A stretch of 64,000 bases of DNA from Spiroplasma endosymbiont of Agriotes lineatus (GTDB taxonomy: Bacteria > Bacillota_I > Bacilli_A > Mycoplasmatales > Nriv7), in assembly GCF_964019485.1 (NCBI RefSeq), contig NZ_OZ026448.1, positions 124,001 through 188,000 on the forward strand, in the 5' to 3' direction. How positions within the stretch are numbered: the stretch's first letter is position 1; each line of letters opens with the position of its first letter. Shown here piece after piece: positions 43,531-54,697 of the stretch. The notes under the pieces are model-generated. The model searched no databases and was not told the origin of the DNA. It saw nothing but the letters and a program-made list of their open reading frames with translations. The translations under genes and the position numbers were made by a program.

Positions 43531-44895
43531 TTAAATAACTTTGTTATCTTGATTTTTAGTTCATAAGAACGCAAGAGCGATAATCGCAACAATAGCACAA
43601 GCATAGAAATAATAAAAGACATTGTCTCAATTACCATTACCAGCAATTCCGGCAACAACTGGTTTTGACATCACAGCATCACCAAAATATCCAGATAATC
43701 CTGTAAGTCCCGAAGCTGTCGCCGCGGCTTTTTTATTCGTTAATTCAATTGCTGTTGCTCCAATCATTGCCTGTGGCATATAGACACCAAAACCAGCAGC
43801 AATTATAGCAGTAATTAATACGGTGATATTACCTCTAGGGGCGTTTTGAAAGATAACTAGACCACCAATACTAATAGTTAATCCAAAAATCATTAATGGT
43901 GCTTTCCGGTTTTGAAATAAATATCTAGCACCATAAGCTGCAAATATTCCGCCGGCAATTCCTGATCATTCAAAAAATGACCACAATCATTTACTATCTT
44001 TTAACTTAATACCATTCATTTCATCAGCAATTTTTATTGCTCACGAAGACATTCCTTGTCTTAAAACATAAACTCAAATATTTGCAAACGCTAAAATTCA
44101 AACATATTTATTTTTTAAAATATATTTAGCAAAAATTTCTTTGATTTTCAACTCTGTTTTTTCTTCATCATGTTCAATTATTCCTTTTCATTTTTCAACA
44201 GTTGGTAATTCTTCAGCCTCAGGTCGATCTCGTAAACCTCAAAAAACCAAAGGTAAAAAAATTAAAGCAATAATACTAGGTACTCAGTAATATAATCCAT
44301 AAATTGTGCCATCTGGGTCAATTACTTCAATTAAAGGAATAATAATTAACGGTGCAAAAGCCGCCCCTAATCCTTGTCCGGAATTTCAAATTGCAAGTCG
44401 TGGTGATCGTTCTTTATCAGTAAATCAATGTGCCATCATTCTTGCAGTAGCTGGTCAACCCATTCCTTGAAATATTCCTAATGCTGTTAAAATAATAATC
44501 ATTACCACTAATGGAGCAATCGTAATTTGACCATTACCAATTTGAATAACACCACCTAAAGCAATATTTAAAATGGCTGAAACTAGTAATCCCGTCGTCA
44601 TCACAATTCTTCCTGAACTACGATCAGCAAAACCACCAATAATAAACTTACTACATCCATAAGTAATTGAAAAAAACATTCCCATTAATGCATAGTTATA
44701 AGTACTTAATCCTCCAGTTTCCATTAAATAACTACCAGTTATATCCACTGATTTTCGATTAAAGTAATACATCATATAACCTAAAATTGATACAATAAAT
44801 ACTTGATTTCTTAAAAAATTAAACCTTTTATTAACAGTTTTTAAATCATTACTAAATGGCTCTTTAGCGGCCGGCGGTTTAAATATATTTTTCAT
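43531..44895 (-). CDS. Organophosphate:phosphate antiporter (UhpT/GlpT family)
   Basis: A 454-residue major-facilitator protein with about twelve membrane segments. GYMMYYFNRKSVDITGSYLME near the start and GMFFSITYGCSKFIIGGFADRSSGR (the MFS A-motif region) are typical of the GlpT/UhpT/UhpC group. GIFQGMGWPATARMMAHWF and RSPRLAIWNSGQGLGAA are the family's central motifs. It exchanges sugar phosphate or glycerol-3-phosphate for phosphate at the membrane. Which substrate is used cannot be decided here. About twenty Trp are coded by TGA or TGG. The only clearly intact chromosomal gene between 29 and 47 kb. Confidence 0.92.
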
Positions 44896-44924
44896 TATTA
44901 TCTCTTTCTATTTTCATTGTTTTT

Positions 44925-46132
44925 TTATTTCTTAGATTTTACTTTTAAAATATTATGTCTCATCTTCTCAATTTCTGCGATTTCATGAAAATCATTAAAA
45001 AGATGAAATAACATATAATTCAACTCATCAGGCTTTTTAATATTAAGATGAAAAAATTTAACAGCTTTATTAATAACATCTAATAATTCTAATCCTTGTT
45101 TATTATTAATTGTTTTGTTTAAAAATCTTTCTTTAATTATTGTTGGTATATCACACATAAAACTATAATCACTAAAAACCTTATCATCTTGTGAATGAAC
45201 ATAAATTTTAAATGCCATTACTCTTACCATAATCGTTTTAACAGCCGTAACTTTAGCAGCCACCATATTTACGAATAAACATTGCCACAACAACAGTTAT
45301 GGTTTCAATAGGAATAATTTATTGAAACAATAATATCAATATCAACATCAAATTAATTTGCAAAATATGATTTAGTAATTGTATGTGAGTTTTGAATAAC
45401 TAATACCATTACAAAAAAATCAAAATTACCACCGCGCTATCATTTTCGTGATAAAAAAGCAGGACTATCAACCTTAAAAATTCAGCGATTTAAAGTAGAA
45501 ATCACAACATTAAAAATACTATAAATAATAACAATTGTTGTTGTAATAAAGTTAAAAAAGCAAAAAACAATTGTTAAGATAAAATCTAAATAAATTTTAG
45601 TGTTAAAAATAAAGTAGTTATTGGGATATACCGTTAATAATTGATATTTTTTTCAAAAATTCTTCTACGAAAATTTTTAATATTAATTAATATACAAAAA
45701 AATAAAGCAATAAGGGCAATCGAATCGCTACACTAATAAAAACATAAGAATAAGCAAGATTAATATTTTTGATTCGATCATTCCAAGCCGATTCTCAATT
45801 AACAACATTAGTTTTTGCCCCAAAAAAATCAAATTTCATTAAAGAAAAATCAATAATCGAATAAACAGTTAACTTAATTAATTGCTTATAAATTTCTTGT
45901 TTCTCAACATCTGTAAGCGTTGCTTTTTTAAATTTATTTAAAAGTTTACTAATTTCTGGTGTATTATTTACCACCCCTCTTTCTTTAATAAATAAAATTA
46001 GTACATAAATTAACATTGCTGTAAAAATTATTCAAAAAATCGTTATACATATTGCTTACCTAAAAACTTAGATAAGCGTTTTTGTGATAATTGAATTTTT
46101 GGTGACAATTTTTTAATCTTGCGATTCACCAT
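44925..46132 (-). pseudogene. Broken membrane protein gene, family not recognised
   Basis: Starts near 46132 after a GGGAGG ribosome site (VNRKIKKLSPKIQLSQKRLSKFLGKQ). Then, in other frames: a membrane segment and a soluble stretch (NNTPEISKLLNKFKKATLTDV, 45795-45960), a WESAWNDRIK motif, two further membrane segments (~45480-45700), and a C-terminal soluble part (KIYVHSQDDKVFSDYSFMCDIP ... LNYMLFHLFNDFHEIAEIEKM, 44925-45220). At least three frame breaks. Likely once a ~400-residue protein upstream of the transporter. Read as one decayed gene because all pieces are in order on one strand. Confidence 0.6.
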
Positions 46133-46221
46133 CATCCTCCCTATAAAAAATATTAATATTTTTTTAAACTATATAAATAACAGCATATTTTATTATTTTC
46201 ACCAATAAAATATTAGAATAA

Positions 46222-46524
46222 GGTCGCGTTTAGTTTTCTTAGGTATTTTTAAAAAAAAGAAAAAATAATCATTTACTATAAATTATTTCAACATGCAAAT
46301 TAAGCATATATTTCTTATGTGTGATTTCTTTTGTAAAAACTTATTTTAATGTTTTTTTATAAGTATTTTGCTTAGTTTTTATAACCTTTTATTGAGATTA
46401 TGTTTGTTGATATTAAATATTTTGTTTTGTTACTTATTTTTTAAATAAAATAATAATTAAATTGTGATTGTTTTTCTTTCAAAACTATTTAAATCTTTAC
46501 CTACCTAACAAAACTTTATGCGCT
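46222..46524 (-). repeat. MITE copy 4 (reverse)
   Basis: GGTCGCGTTTAGTTTTCTTA ... CAAAACTTTATGCGCTC. Its outer end reads GCGCTC instead of GCGTCC. Confidence 0.8.
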
Positions 46525-46582
46525 CTATCCATTATCATTCTATCATATTATTGAATTTTTATACAATAAAAATTATTAATTT

Positions 46583-46887
46583 GGTCGCGTTTATTTTTCT
46601 TAGTTATTTTTAGAGAAAGAAAAAGTAATCATTTACTATAAATTATTTCAACATGCAAATTAAGCATATATTTCTTATGTGTGATTTCTTTTGTAAAAAC
46701 TTATTTTAATGTTTTTTTATAAGTATTTTGCTTAGTTTTTATAACCTTTTATTGAGATTTTTTTTTTGTTAATATTAAATATTTTGTTTTGTTACTTATT
46801 TTTTAAATAAAATAATAATTAAATTGTGATTGTTTTTCTTTCAAAACTATTTAAATTTTTACCTACCTAACAAAACTTTATGCGCTC
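46583..46887 (-). repeat. MITE copy 5 (reverse), tandem to copy 4
   Basis: About 97% like copy 4 with the same altered GCGCTC end and the same ~55-bp flank, so 46222 and 46583 arose by local tandem duplication (period 361), not by two insertions. Unit B's left terminus follows one more period later (46943). Confidence 0.8.
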
Positions 46888-47132
46888 TATTCTTATCATT
46901 CTATCATATTATTGAATTTTTGCACAATGAAAAATTATTAATGGTCGCGTTTAGTTTTCTTAGGTATTGCTTTGAAGAAGTAAAACAATCAGCTAATTAT
47001 ATTATTTAATTACTAAACTAACCCGCCCTTCCTTGTTATTGTCATTTTTATTCATTACCATTTTATCATATTATTGAATTTTTGCACAATGAAAAATTAT
47101 TAATTTTATTAAATTTTAACTAATATTTTTAC

Positions 47133-48515
47133 TTACTTAAATGTAATATATTTATTTGTATATACAATTCTACCTTTATTAATTCAACTATCATCATTTT
47201 TCTTATTATATTTATTTCATAATGAACTTTTATATATTTCTTTTCTGATTGCTATTTCTGAATTAATATTTTCATTAATGTAATGTAATACATTTAATTT
47301 GTTTAAATTTGCCATTCTTAAATGTAATAGGTTATTTAAATTCTTATGATTATATATTTTTGCTCCATATCCTAATTGTTGTTTTACTAAATGTGATACA
47401 TCACTTTCAATGCTGCAACCGATATTTCATTCTAAATTTTGATGATGAATACCTTGCTTATTATTATTGAAATAATTACTAGCCTTCCTTAACTTTGTTT
47501 TAATATCTTTATTTAATTCATTTTTAACAACATTACGAATGTTTTTGATTAATTCTTGATGATTTCCATCCTTATATAATTTAATTCAACTATTTAGTGT
47601 TACTTTGCGATTTTCAAAAATAATATTAAATGCAGTTTGTTTTAATTTTTTAATAGCATGATAACCATCTAAAATATATCTAACATTACCAAAACTATTG
47701 GCAATTTCTCTAATTCAAGTATCACCATCGCCACAAACAATTATTTTGTCATAATTAATATTTACATAATGTTTTTGTAATTCCTTAATTAATAAATCAC
47801 GATAATTCATCGTATTTATTCGTTTACCAACTTTTAACATTAGAAAATGACCTCGTTTGTTTTCTAATTCTCTACGAGCATTTTTGTAATTTTTTTCTTT
47901 ATGTCCGGTATGAAAAGTAACTAAACGAATTCTTTGGTCTTGTTTAACTTTCTGATCTAATGTCGCCAAAAATGTTTCATCTAGTTGAATATATAAATTC
48001 TTATTTTTGACATCAATTCTAGTTTTAGTTTCTTTTTCTGCTAGTTGAAAATATTCGGCAATATCGTATTTATTTAAAATATTTGAAATACTACCTTTTG
48101 AAATATAACAATGATTTAGAGCATCTAAAACATCACGATAGCGTTTACCATCACCCAGAAGACTTAAAACTTTAAATTGGACATCAAAATAAATGCGTTG
48201 TTTAGGTAATAGGCCAATTTCTTTATCTAACAAACATACATATTCAAATTTACCTGATTTTTGATTTCAATATTTATATCGGCGTCGTTTAAAAATAACA
48301 TCACCAAAAATTGTAATAATTGTTCTTGTTGCAAAATGAACTACTTTATAACCTTGTTTTAACCGATAATGATGTAAATATAGGTATTCATCTAATTTTT
48401 CGTATTCATTAGCTAGTTGTTCACATTTGTTGGTGTACATATTTTTATGGGTTGTAAATAAGTTTAATCAATGCTTATTTTCTGGGGTTTTTAAATTATT
48501 ATTAATTTCTAACAT
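47133..48515 (-). CDS. ISLre2 (UPF0236) family transposase
   Basis: A 460-residue protein, fully open with TGA as Trp. The N-terminal zinc/DNA-contact region FGDVIFKRRRYKYWNQKSGKFEY is followed by a helical part (KRYRDVLDALNHCYISKGSISNILN, a helix-turn-helix), then the catalytic core: YIQLDETFLATLD (Asp), KIIVCGDGDTWIREIA (Asp), YILDGYHAIKKL, and LEWNIGCSIESDVSHLVKQQLGYGAKI, where the family has the late GS..E signature. It probably moves elements with the GGTCGCG/GGACGCAT ends. It is transcribed away from the propeller gene and sits 190 bp inside the left terminus of unit B. Confidence 0.85.
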
Positions 48516-48757
48516 AGAAAAACCACCTTTCTTGGTATTAATTTTAATAAAGTTTAATTTGGTTTGATTATTTTTTTGTTTTAATGATAATTTTTTCTAG
48601 AATTAGTATTCAATATTCTGAAAAAATGATAGAAATTCTTATTTAATTATTTATAATTAATTTGTATTAATTAAATTTTATAAATTTAAGAAAGGGTCGA
48701 GTGATTACTATAAAAATTTATTAATTAGCAAAAATTCATGAAAAGGATTTAATTAAT
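48516..48757. promoter_or_regulatory. Divergent promoter region of unit B
   Basis: About 85-90% like 30359-30602. Contains an AAAAGGATT ribosome site for the plus-strand gene and CCACCTTTCTT (reverse AAGAAAGGTGG) for the transposase. Confidence 0.45.
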
Positions 48758-50890
48758 ATGAAAAAATTACTTAGTTTATTAAGTACAATAACAATAGCAG
48801 GAAGCGGAATGTCGGGCATTGTTGCCAATAGTCCGTATCCAACTCCAACACAAGAAAAAATAGAAAATATAAATAATAAAAGACAAAAACGAAGCAATAA
48901 TGAAAATAATAAAATAAATAGAACAAAAATTGTTATTAAAACAGGTGGGCACATTTTTTCTTCGGGTGTGGTTTTCAACAGTAAATTATATTTTGGTTCA
49001 TGAGATGGTAATGTTTATGAGTATGATCCAGCAACAGGACAACAAAAAATTGTTATTAAAGCAAATAGTATTGTTTTTTCTTCGGGTGTAGTTTTCAACA
49101 ATAAAATATATTTTGGTTCACATGATCACAATGTATATGAATATGATCCAGCAACAGGACAACAAAAAATTTTGATCACACTAAAGGATGAAGTTCTTTC
49201 TTCGGGGGTCGTGGTCGTGTTAAATAATAAATTATATTTTGGTTCAGGTGATCATAATGTATATGAGTATGATCCAGTAATAGGCCAACAAAAAATTGTT
49301 ATTAAAGCAAATAATGTCATTCATTCTTCTGGTGTGGTTTTCAACAATAAATTATATATTGGTTCACATGATCACAATGTATATGAATATGATCCAGCAA
49401 CAGGACAACAAATGGTTATCATTACAACAAAGGGCGAGATTTTTGCTAGTGGAATTATTTTAAATAATAAATTATATTTTGGTTCAAAAGATCATAATGT
49501 ATATGAATATGATCCAGCAACAGGACAACAAAAAACTGTCATAAAAACAGAAGAAGGAATTTGATCTTCTGGTGTGGTTTTCAACAATAAATTATATTTT
49601 GGTTCAATAGATCACAAAGTATATGAATATGATCCAGCAACAGGACAACAAAAAGTTGTCATTACAACAAATGGAGAAATTAAATCTTCTGGGATAGTTT
49701 TCAACAATAAATTATATATTGGTTCAGGAGATCACAATGTTTATGAATATTCAGCAACAGGACAACAAAAAATTGTTATTAGAACAAATAACTGAGTTGA
49801 TTCTTCTGGTGTGGTTTTCAACAATAAATTATATATTGGTTCAGGAGATGGTAATGTTTATGAATACAGTAATTATGATTTAAATTCTAATTTAGGAGAA
49901 ATTAGTAATAATTTTGATAATATAATTTTAAGTGAATTAAATTATTTAAATCCTGATTTAGATATTTCACTATTAGAAATAGTTAACAAAACAAATAATT
50001 CAGCGATAATAAAAGAAAAAAATAATAGTAATAATAAATATTTTGGAGAAGTTATTGTTAATTATAAAATTAAAAATAAAGATGAAATTAATGATATTAA
50101 TTTAAACGAATTAATTAAAAGAGCAGTATTTTTTAAGTTTCGAGATGAAAATCCAAATTTAATATTTAAAGAAATAAGTAATGTTAATAGTAATAATTTA
50201 AATTTTTCAAATACTGAAATAACAAAACAAGAAAATTCATTTTTATGATCTAATGTTCCTAAAAATGTATGTTCTGATAGAGAAATTACCAATAAAACTC
50301 CAAATACAAGATCATTTAATGTACCCGCTTGTGAATATAATTCAAAATCAAAATTAGTATTTCAAATTACAACAGGATTAACTAAAACAAAACAAGAAAA
50401 TAAATTAAATGGTTGAAACATAAATTCTGATGATGAAATGAAATTAACAGATTTTACAAATATAAATAATAAAAATTCTGAAATCATTAATGTATTATCA
50501 AATGAATTTGATTTATCAAACACAAATAAACAAGAACAAGAAATGATTTTAAGTATTTTTAAGGAACCCGCTGATAAATTTGAACTTAATCCCAATGAAA
50601 AATTAAAAATTACTTATCAAGTAAGAATAATTACATCTAAAGTTATATTAAATTTAAAACAAAAAATTACAGGAAATATTACTGCCAAAATAATTGATGA
50701 TAACAATAAAGAACAAATAGTTACATTATCAATTAAAGAAGCGATGCAAATATTACAAAAATATAGCTTATTGCCAGATAAAATTACTATAGATAAAAAC
50801 AATGATAACATAACTTTTAATGGGGAAGCATTTTTTTCATCAGAAAGAGAAGGGCCAGTAAGAACAAATACAGTTACTACTATAGTATAA
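48758..50890 (+). CDS. Secreted eight-bladed beta-propeller protein (710 aa)
   Basis: Signal peptide MKKLLSLLSTITIAGSGMSG without lipobox. A short basic linker, then eight 40-residue repeats (residues ~62-372) of the form SSGVVFNNKLY.GS.DHNVYEYDPATGQQK.VI, the PQQ/quinoprotein-like blade pattern, enough for a closed eight-blade propeller. The C-terminal ~340 residues match those of 30603-33686: NKYFGEVIVNYKIKNKDEI, YNSKSKLVFQITTGL, NLKQKITGNITAKIIDDNN, AMQILQKYSLLPDKITI. Four or more TGA as Trp keep it open throughout. Exported; the role is unknown, perhaps host-surface binding. Near-identical blades suggest recent blade duplication or selection for uniformity. Confidence 0.85.
48940..49870 (+). 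repeat. Tandem 120-bp repeats (eight) in the propeller gene
   Basis: Each unit contains TTTTCAACAATAAATTATAT, GGTTCA, GATCACAATGTATATGAATA and CCAGCAACAGGACAACAAA with few changes. Repeat number could vary by slippage or recombination. Confidence 0.9.
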
Positions 50891-50984
50891 AGTTTTATAA
50901 AAACGATATTAGCTATTTAGAACAATAACTTTAATTAAAACAAGCCCAACAAGTTTAAATTTCTTGTAAAAATAAAAAATATTC

Positions 50985-51020
50985 AAACCAGTAATTAACT
51001 AAAATTACTGGTTTTTATTT
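50985..51020 (+). terminator. Terminator after the propeller gene (unit B)
   Basis: AAACCAGTAATT / AATTACTGGTTT perfect 12-bp stem, then TTATTTT. Confidence 0.85.
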
Positions 51021-51036
51021 TGTCAAAATATAAAAA

Positions 51037-51114
51037 ATGAAAAAGTTGTTTAGTTGTCCAAAAGTGTTTGTTATCGTAAAAAGTCATCTTTCTTTTGGCA
51101 GTTATAGTTTTTAA
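51037..51114 (+). CDS. Small peptide, 25 aa
   Basis: MKKLFSCPKVFVIVKS.., counterpart of 33815-33910, but without a clear ribosome site and shorter. May be a decayed form. Confidence 0.3.
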   Translation: MKKLFSCPKVFVIVKSHLSFGSYSF

Positions 51115-51263
51115 AATATGCTATTTAGCATTTCAAAATATGACTAAAAAATGAACAATGCCAATTCAAAATTGGGGTAGTGCAATTTCACATTTAATGA
51201 TAAAATTTGAAGACAGAGTGAATTTAAGTTAATTACTTAGAGACACATATAATTGTACAGCCT
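51115..51263 (+). repeat. IS256-family 3' end fragment
   Basis: About 150 bp matching the last part of 41032-42365 (IQNWGSAISHLMIKFED.. and the terminal GAGACACA..AATTGTACAG). The rest is absent. Confidence 0.8.
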
Positions 51264-51304
51264 CTAGAAAAAACCACGCTTCCTGAATAGTAAATTTTAC
51301 CAGT

Positions 51305-51793
51305 TTAATTATTTTTAAATTCAGTTTTAAATTCTAATATTTTTCATTTGGCATATCTTTCATTTTTGTCTCATTCTCGTACTTTCATTTTTATGTTTTT
51401 TAATTTTTTATTTTGATAGGATAAAAAATCTTTATTTTCTCAATATCTTGGTTCACTGTTTTTTTCTCAATTTAAATCATATTCTAATGATTTTAATATT
51501 GGTAATGTAATCTTGTCATTTTTGTCAACATAAAATTCTCAATCATTAAGTTTCATTCGTGGAGGCAAGTTTTTGGGCATAAATTTATTTTCTACATTAA
51601 ATTTTATTTCTCATTTTTGATTTCACTTGCTGTTGTCATCTTTTGATGATTTAAGTGTTAATTTTGATTTTTTTAAGTTTAATTCGTATGATTCATTCTC
51701 AATTGGCAATGTTGTTTTATTTTCTTTTTTAGAACACCCAACTATTGGCAATGTTGTCAGCCCCCAAAGAGCTATTATATTTAAAATTTTCAT
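51305..51793 (-). CDS. Lipoprotein (162 aa) sharing a segment with the viral adsorption protein
   Basis: Signal with lipobox MKILNIIALWGLTTLPIVGC, so lipid-anchored on the outer face of the membrane after LspA cleavage. The mature part from SYELNLKKSKLTLKSSKDD to the end (~residues 32-155) is identical in DNA to the N-terminal part of the adsorption gene 51843-54017 (51329-51697 = 53529-53897). It lies directly downstream of that gene on the same strand, with AAAGGAG before the ATG. Function unknown. A membrane-held copy of a virion domain could block superinfection or act as a decoy; that is a hypothesis only. Confidence 0.75.
51329..51697. repeat. 369-bp exact direct repeat, copy in the lipoprotein gene
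   Basis: Identical to 53529-53897, offset exactly 2200. Both copies are in the same reading frame relative to their genes. Confidence 0.92.
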
Positions 51794-51842
51794 AAATTTA
51801 ACTCCTTTATTTTGTTTTTTCAATATATATATATATATATAA

Positions 51843-54017
51843 TTATACAAAAATTCTTAATATCATTAGAAAGATGGCAAAACCAATTAAAAATTGAAAG
51901 GTATAGTAAAAAGCTGGCACGGTTTTAAAGATCGGAAAAATGGCGGTTGAAAAGTTAACTGTTGCTTTCGCAATAATTGCTAATGGCCGTAAAATCGTAA
52001 TGATTTGTGACGCTGTCAGAATTCAGTTAATCATTTTGATACTAGCATTCTGAATGGTACAACCAATATCATTAAAGGTTGGTATTCATCGTCCAGAATA
52101 TTTGCAATTTGCTGGCGGAATTAAGTCATCTCATTCTGAGTTGGTTGAACCATCAGGTATAAAGGCTGTGGAATTAAGAACATTAAAGTCATAAATTTTA
52201 AAATTGTAATTAGAGATACCACCCTTGTGATAAAGTGGAAAAGTTAAGGTAAAAATATTAATACCATAGCGAATATCAATATCGGTATTAAGGTAATTAA
52301 TACTGTTAGCTGGTTTACTGGTCGGCAAGGTAATCAGTTTATTATCATAGGATTTAAGGACATTAAAATCAATTTGATAAATGCTATTGTTGTTTTTAAT
52401 AGCATTATAATTTTTTTGGTGCGTTTTTTTATCAAAAGTAAAAAAATAACTTCTTAGTAATAATTCTGAGTTTCCTATAATATTTACTAAGTATTTTTTG
52501 GGATAAAAAGTAATTAAGGAGCGATAAAAGAAACCGATTTGAATAAAATAGTTCTTGTTATAATTATCTACGCCTTTAAAATCAATTTCAGTATGAGTGT
52601 TTTCATCCATATCAAAAGTCGCATAAAATAAACTGGCAAAAAAATTGCCAAGAATTTCGTAGATTTCATCAAAGACATTTTTGTAATCGCTGTTGTTAAT
52701 ACCAGGGATGTTGTTTTTAAAGTATAGGTAAATGTCATTTTTTAATTCAGGGTCGTATCTCAAAAAACTAAATCTAACATTGAGGTAATTTAAGGTACCA
52801 AAAAGATACTTAATTAGGTAATAATCGTTAGCCTTTTTGGTGTCGTATTTTCAGATTTCGGCCTCACCATGTAGCAGTTGTAAATAATTATTTCCAGCAA
52901 TTAGGGTTTTGTTAAATGCCTTAATTTTAAGGACATTATCGTTATTATCATCTTGTTTTGGAATGGTCATTTTAATTGTATTTGTTCCTTGCAATTGTGT
53001 GCTCGTTTCAATTGCGGTAAATTTAACGGTAAATGTTCTGTCAGCGACATTGTCTGTTGTTAAATCAAAAGTAGCCCTTTCATCTAAGTAATTGTTGTCA
53101 TTATCTTTAATTTCTGTATTATAGTCGATACCTTCAATTGCATTATTTACGCCAGTAAGATTATTAATTGTTTCATTAAGTCTCTTTTTAATTTTTTTTA
53201 TAACTTCAATTTTGGTTGCATTTGTCGGGTCAATTATTTCTGAGTTTGGTAAAATAGTAGAATTTTTGTGATAAAAATAGCTTTCATTTTTAAAACCATG
53301 ATTTTTAATCGTAAATTCTTTATAGTAACCTTTTTCTAAGGTGTCAATGAAATTAAATACCGGTGTTCAATAGAGATAAGAGTAATTAAATTTATCAAAA
53401 TCACCACGATGAATCATTAAATAATCAAGATTATCAATAACATCACTATAGTTATGATTACCATCAAATTTGGTGGTTTTTTCTGGTAAATCAATATCAG
53501 TCGAGGGTTTAGTTTCTGATTGTGCGTCAAATTCTAATATTTTTCATTTGGCATATCTTTCATTTTTGTCTCATTCTCGTACTTTCATTTTTATGTTTTT
53601 TAATTTTTTATTTTGATAGGATAAAAAATCTTTATTTTCTCAATATCTTGGTTCACTGTTTTTTTCTCAATTTAAATCATATTCTAATGATTTTAATATT
53701 GGTAATGTAATCTTGTCATTTTTGTCAACATAAAATTCTCAATCATTAAGTTTCATTCGTGGAGGCAAGTTTTTGGGCATAAATTTATTTTCTACATTAA
53801 ATTTTATTTCTCATTTTTGATTTCACTTGCTGTTGTCATCTTTTGATGATTTAAGTGTTAATTTTGATTTTTTTAAGTTTAATTCGTATGATTCATTATT
53901 TTGCCTTTTGCTTCTAATTAGTGATTGTGTTTTTGTTTTATCATTATTAATGTTTCAGGGAATGGTAAAAATGTTATTGAAACTAATAATTATCATGGTA
54001 AATATTTTCATAAACAT
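51843..54017 (-). CDS. Plectrovirus adsorption-type protein (724 aa)
   Basis: Signal-like start MFMKIFTMIIISFNNIF and AAAAGGAGTG ribosome site. Residues ~40-163 are the segment shared with the lipoprotein. Then comes the conserved part (LDYLMIHRGDFDKFNYSYLYW, ~190). Next is a ~100-residue insert not in P2 (KIEVIKKIKKRLNETINNLTG, ~270-370), like domains of Spiroplasma surface lipoproteins. The conserved C-terminal body follows, with two hydrophobic segments at the very end (virion/membrane anchor). This is the layout expected of a virion-tip protein that binds the host. Confidence 0.75.
53529..53897. repeat. 369-bp exact direct repeat, copy in the adsorption gene
   Basis: Partner of 51329-51697; forms the variable N-terminal module of the adsorption protein. 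Confidence 0.92.
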
Positions 54018-54032
54018 TTTTATCACTCCTTT

Positions 54033-54305
54033 TTAAAATATTTTATTTCTCGTTGTTCTTTTTTCTTTAATTTTTTTAATAAGTCACTCAATACCACAAT
54101 TTATAATTACCGCTATTGTCATGCATATATCTAAATATCCTAATATCATAAGTGAAATTAATGTTTCAAATTTTTCATATAATAATTTCAAATCATTAAT
54201 TTCCAATTTTAAAAATGGAATGAAAAAGATAATAATCATAAAAATGTAAGGCAAAATTCTTCATCAATATCTTTTTAAAAAATTAATTAACTTGTTTGAT
54301 TTCAT
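54033..54305 (-). CDS. Plectrovirus small membrane protein, 90 aa
   Basis: MKSNKLINFLKRYW... with two hydrophobic stretches (PYIFMIIIFFIPFLKL and LISLMILGYLDICMTIAVII) and a basic tail. Start overlaps the end of the 130-aa gene. Degenerate in P2. Confidence 0.55.
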
Positions 54306-54675
54306 TTTTCAAGGCTCTTTTTGCTTTAATTTTTTGAATAATCAAGCGGATTAATTTTTCAAATTTAAGTGCAAAATATATTGCTCCGCCTCATCAAAAA
54401 ACAAAAATTCCTGCTAGCATAATACCACTATTGAATTTGCCAAAGAATTTAACCATTTGTTCATTCATAAAATTATTAAATTCATCACTTGTTCCAGTTA
54501 TTCATTTAGTATTGATTGCTGTTAATACACAAAGTAATAAGCTTATAAAAATGAAAATGATACTTAATACTATTTTTAACCACTGCTTTTTAAAAGAATT
54601 TTTAATTCTTAATTTTAATGGCATCTTTTCTTTTGAATTATCTTTTTTAAATAATTTTATTAAAAGTTTTTTCAT
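54283..54675 (-). CDS. Plectrovirus membrane protein, 130 aa
   Basis: Two membrane segments (IVLSIIFIFISLLLC, GIMLAGIFVFWWGGAIYFAL), basic N- and C-terminal ends. Confidence 0.6.
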
Positions 54676-54697
54676 TTTAACTCTCCCTTCATATTTT

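Noticed and set aside
48940-49870. Regular 120-bp repeats as a CRISPR array
   Set aside because: Units are protein-coding, in frame and contiguous, with no unique spacers of constant length; no cas genes are near.
53522-54134. Plus-strand frames across the adsorption gene and its leader
   Set aside because: Reverse shadows of the minus-strand viral genes. They recur wherever the 369-bp module recurs.
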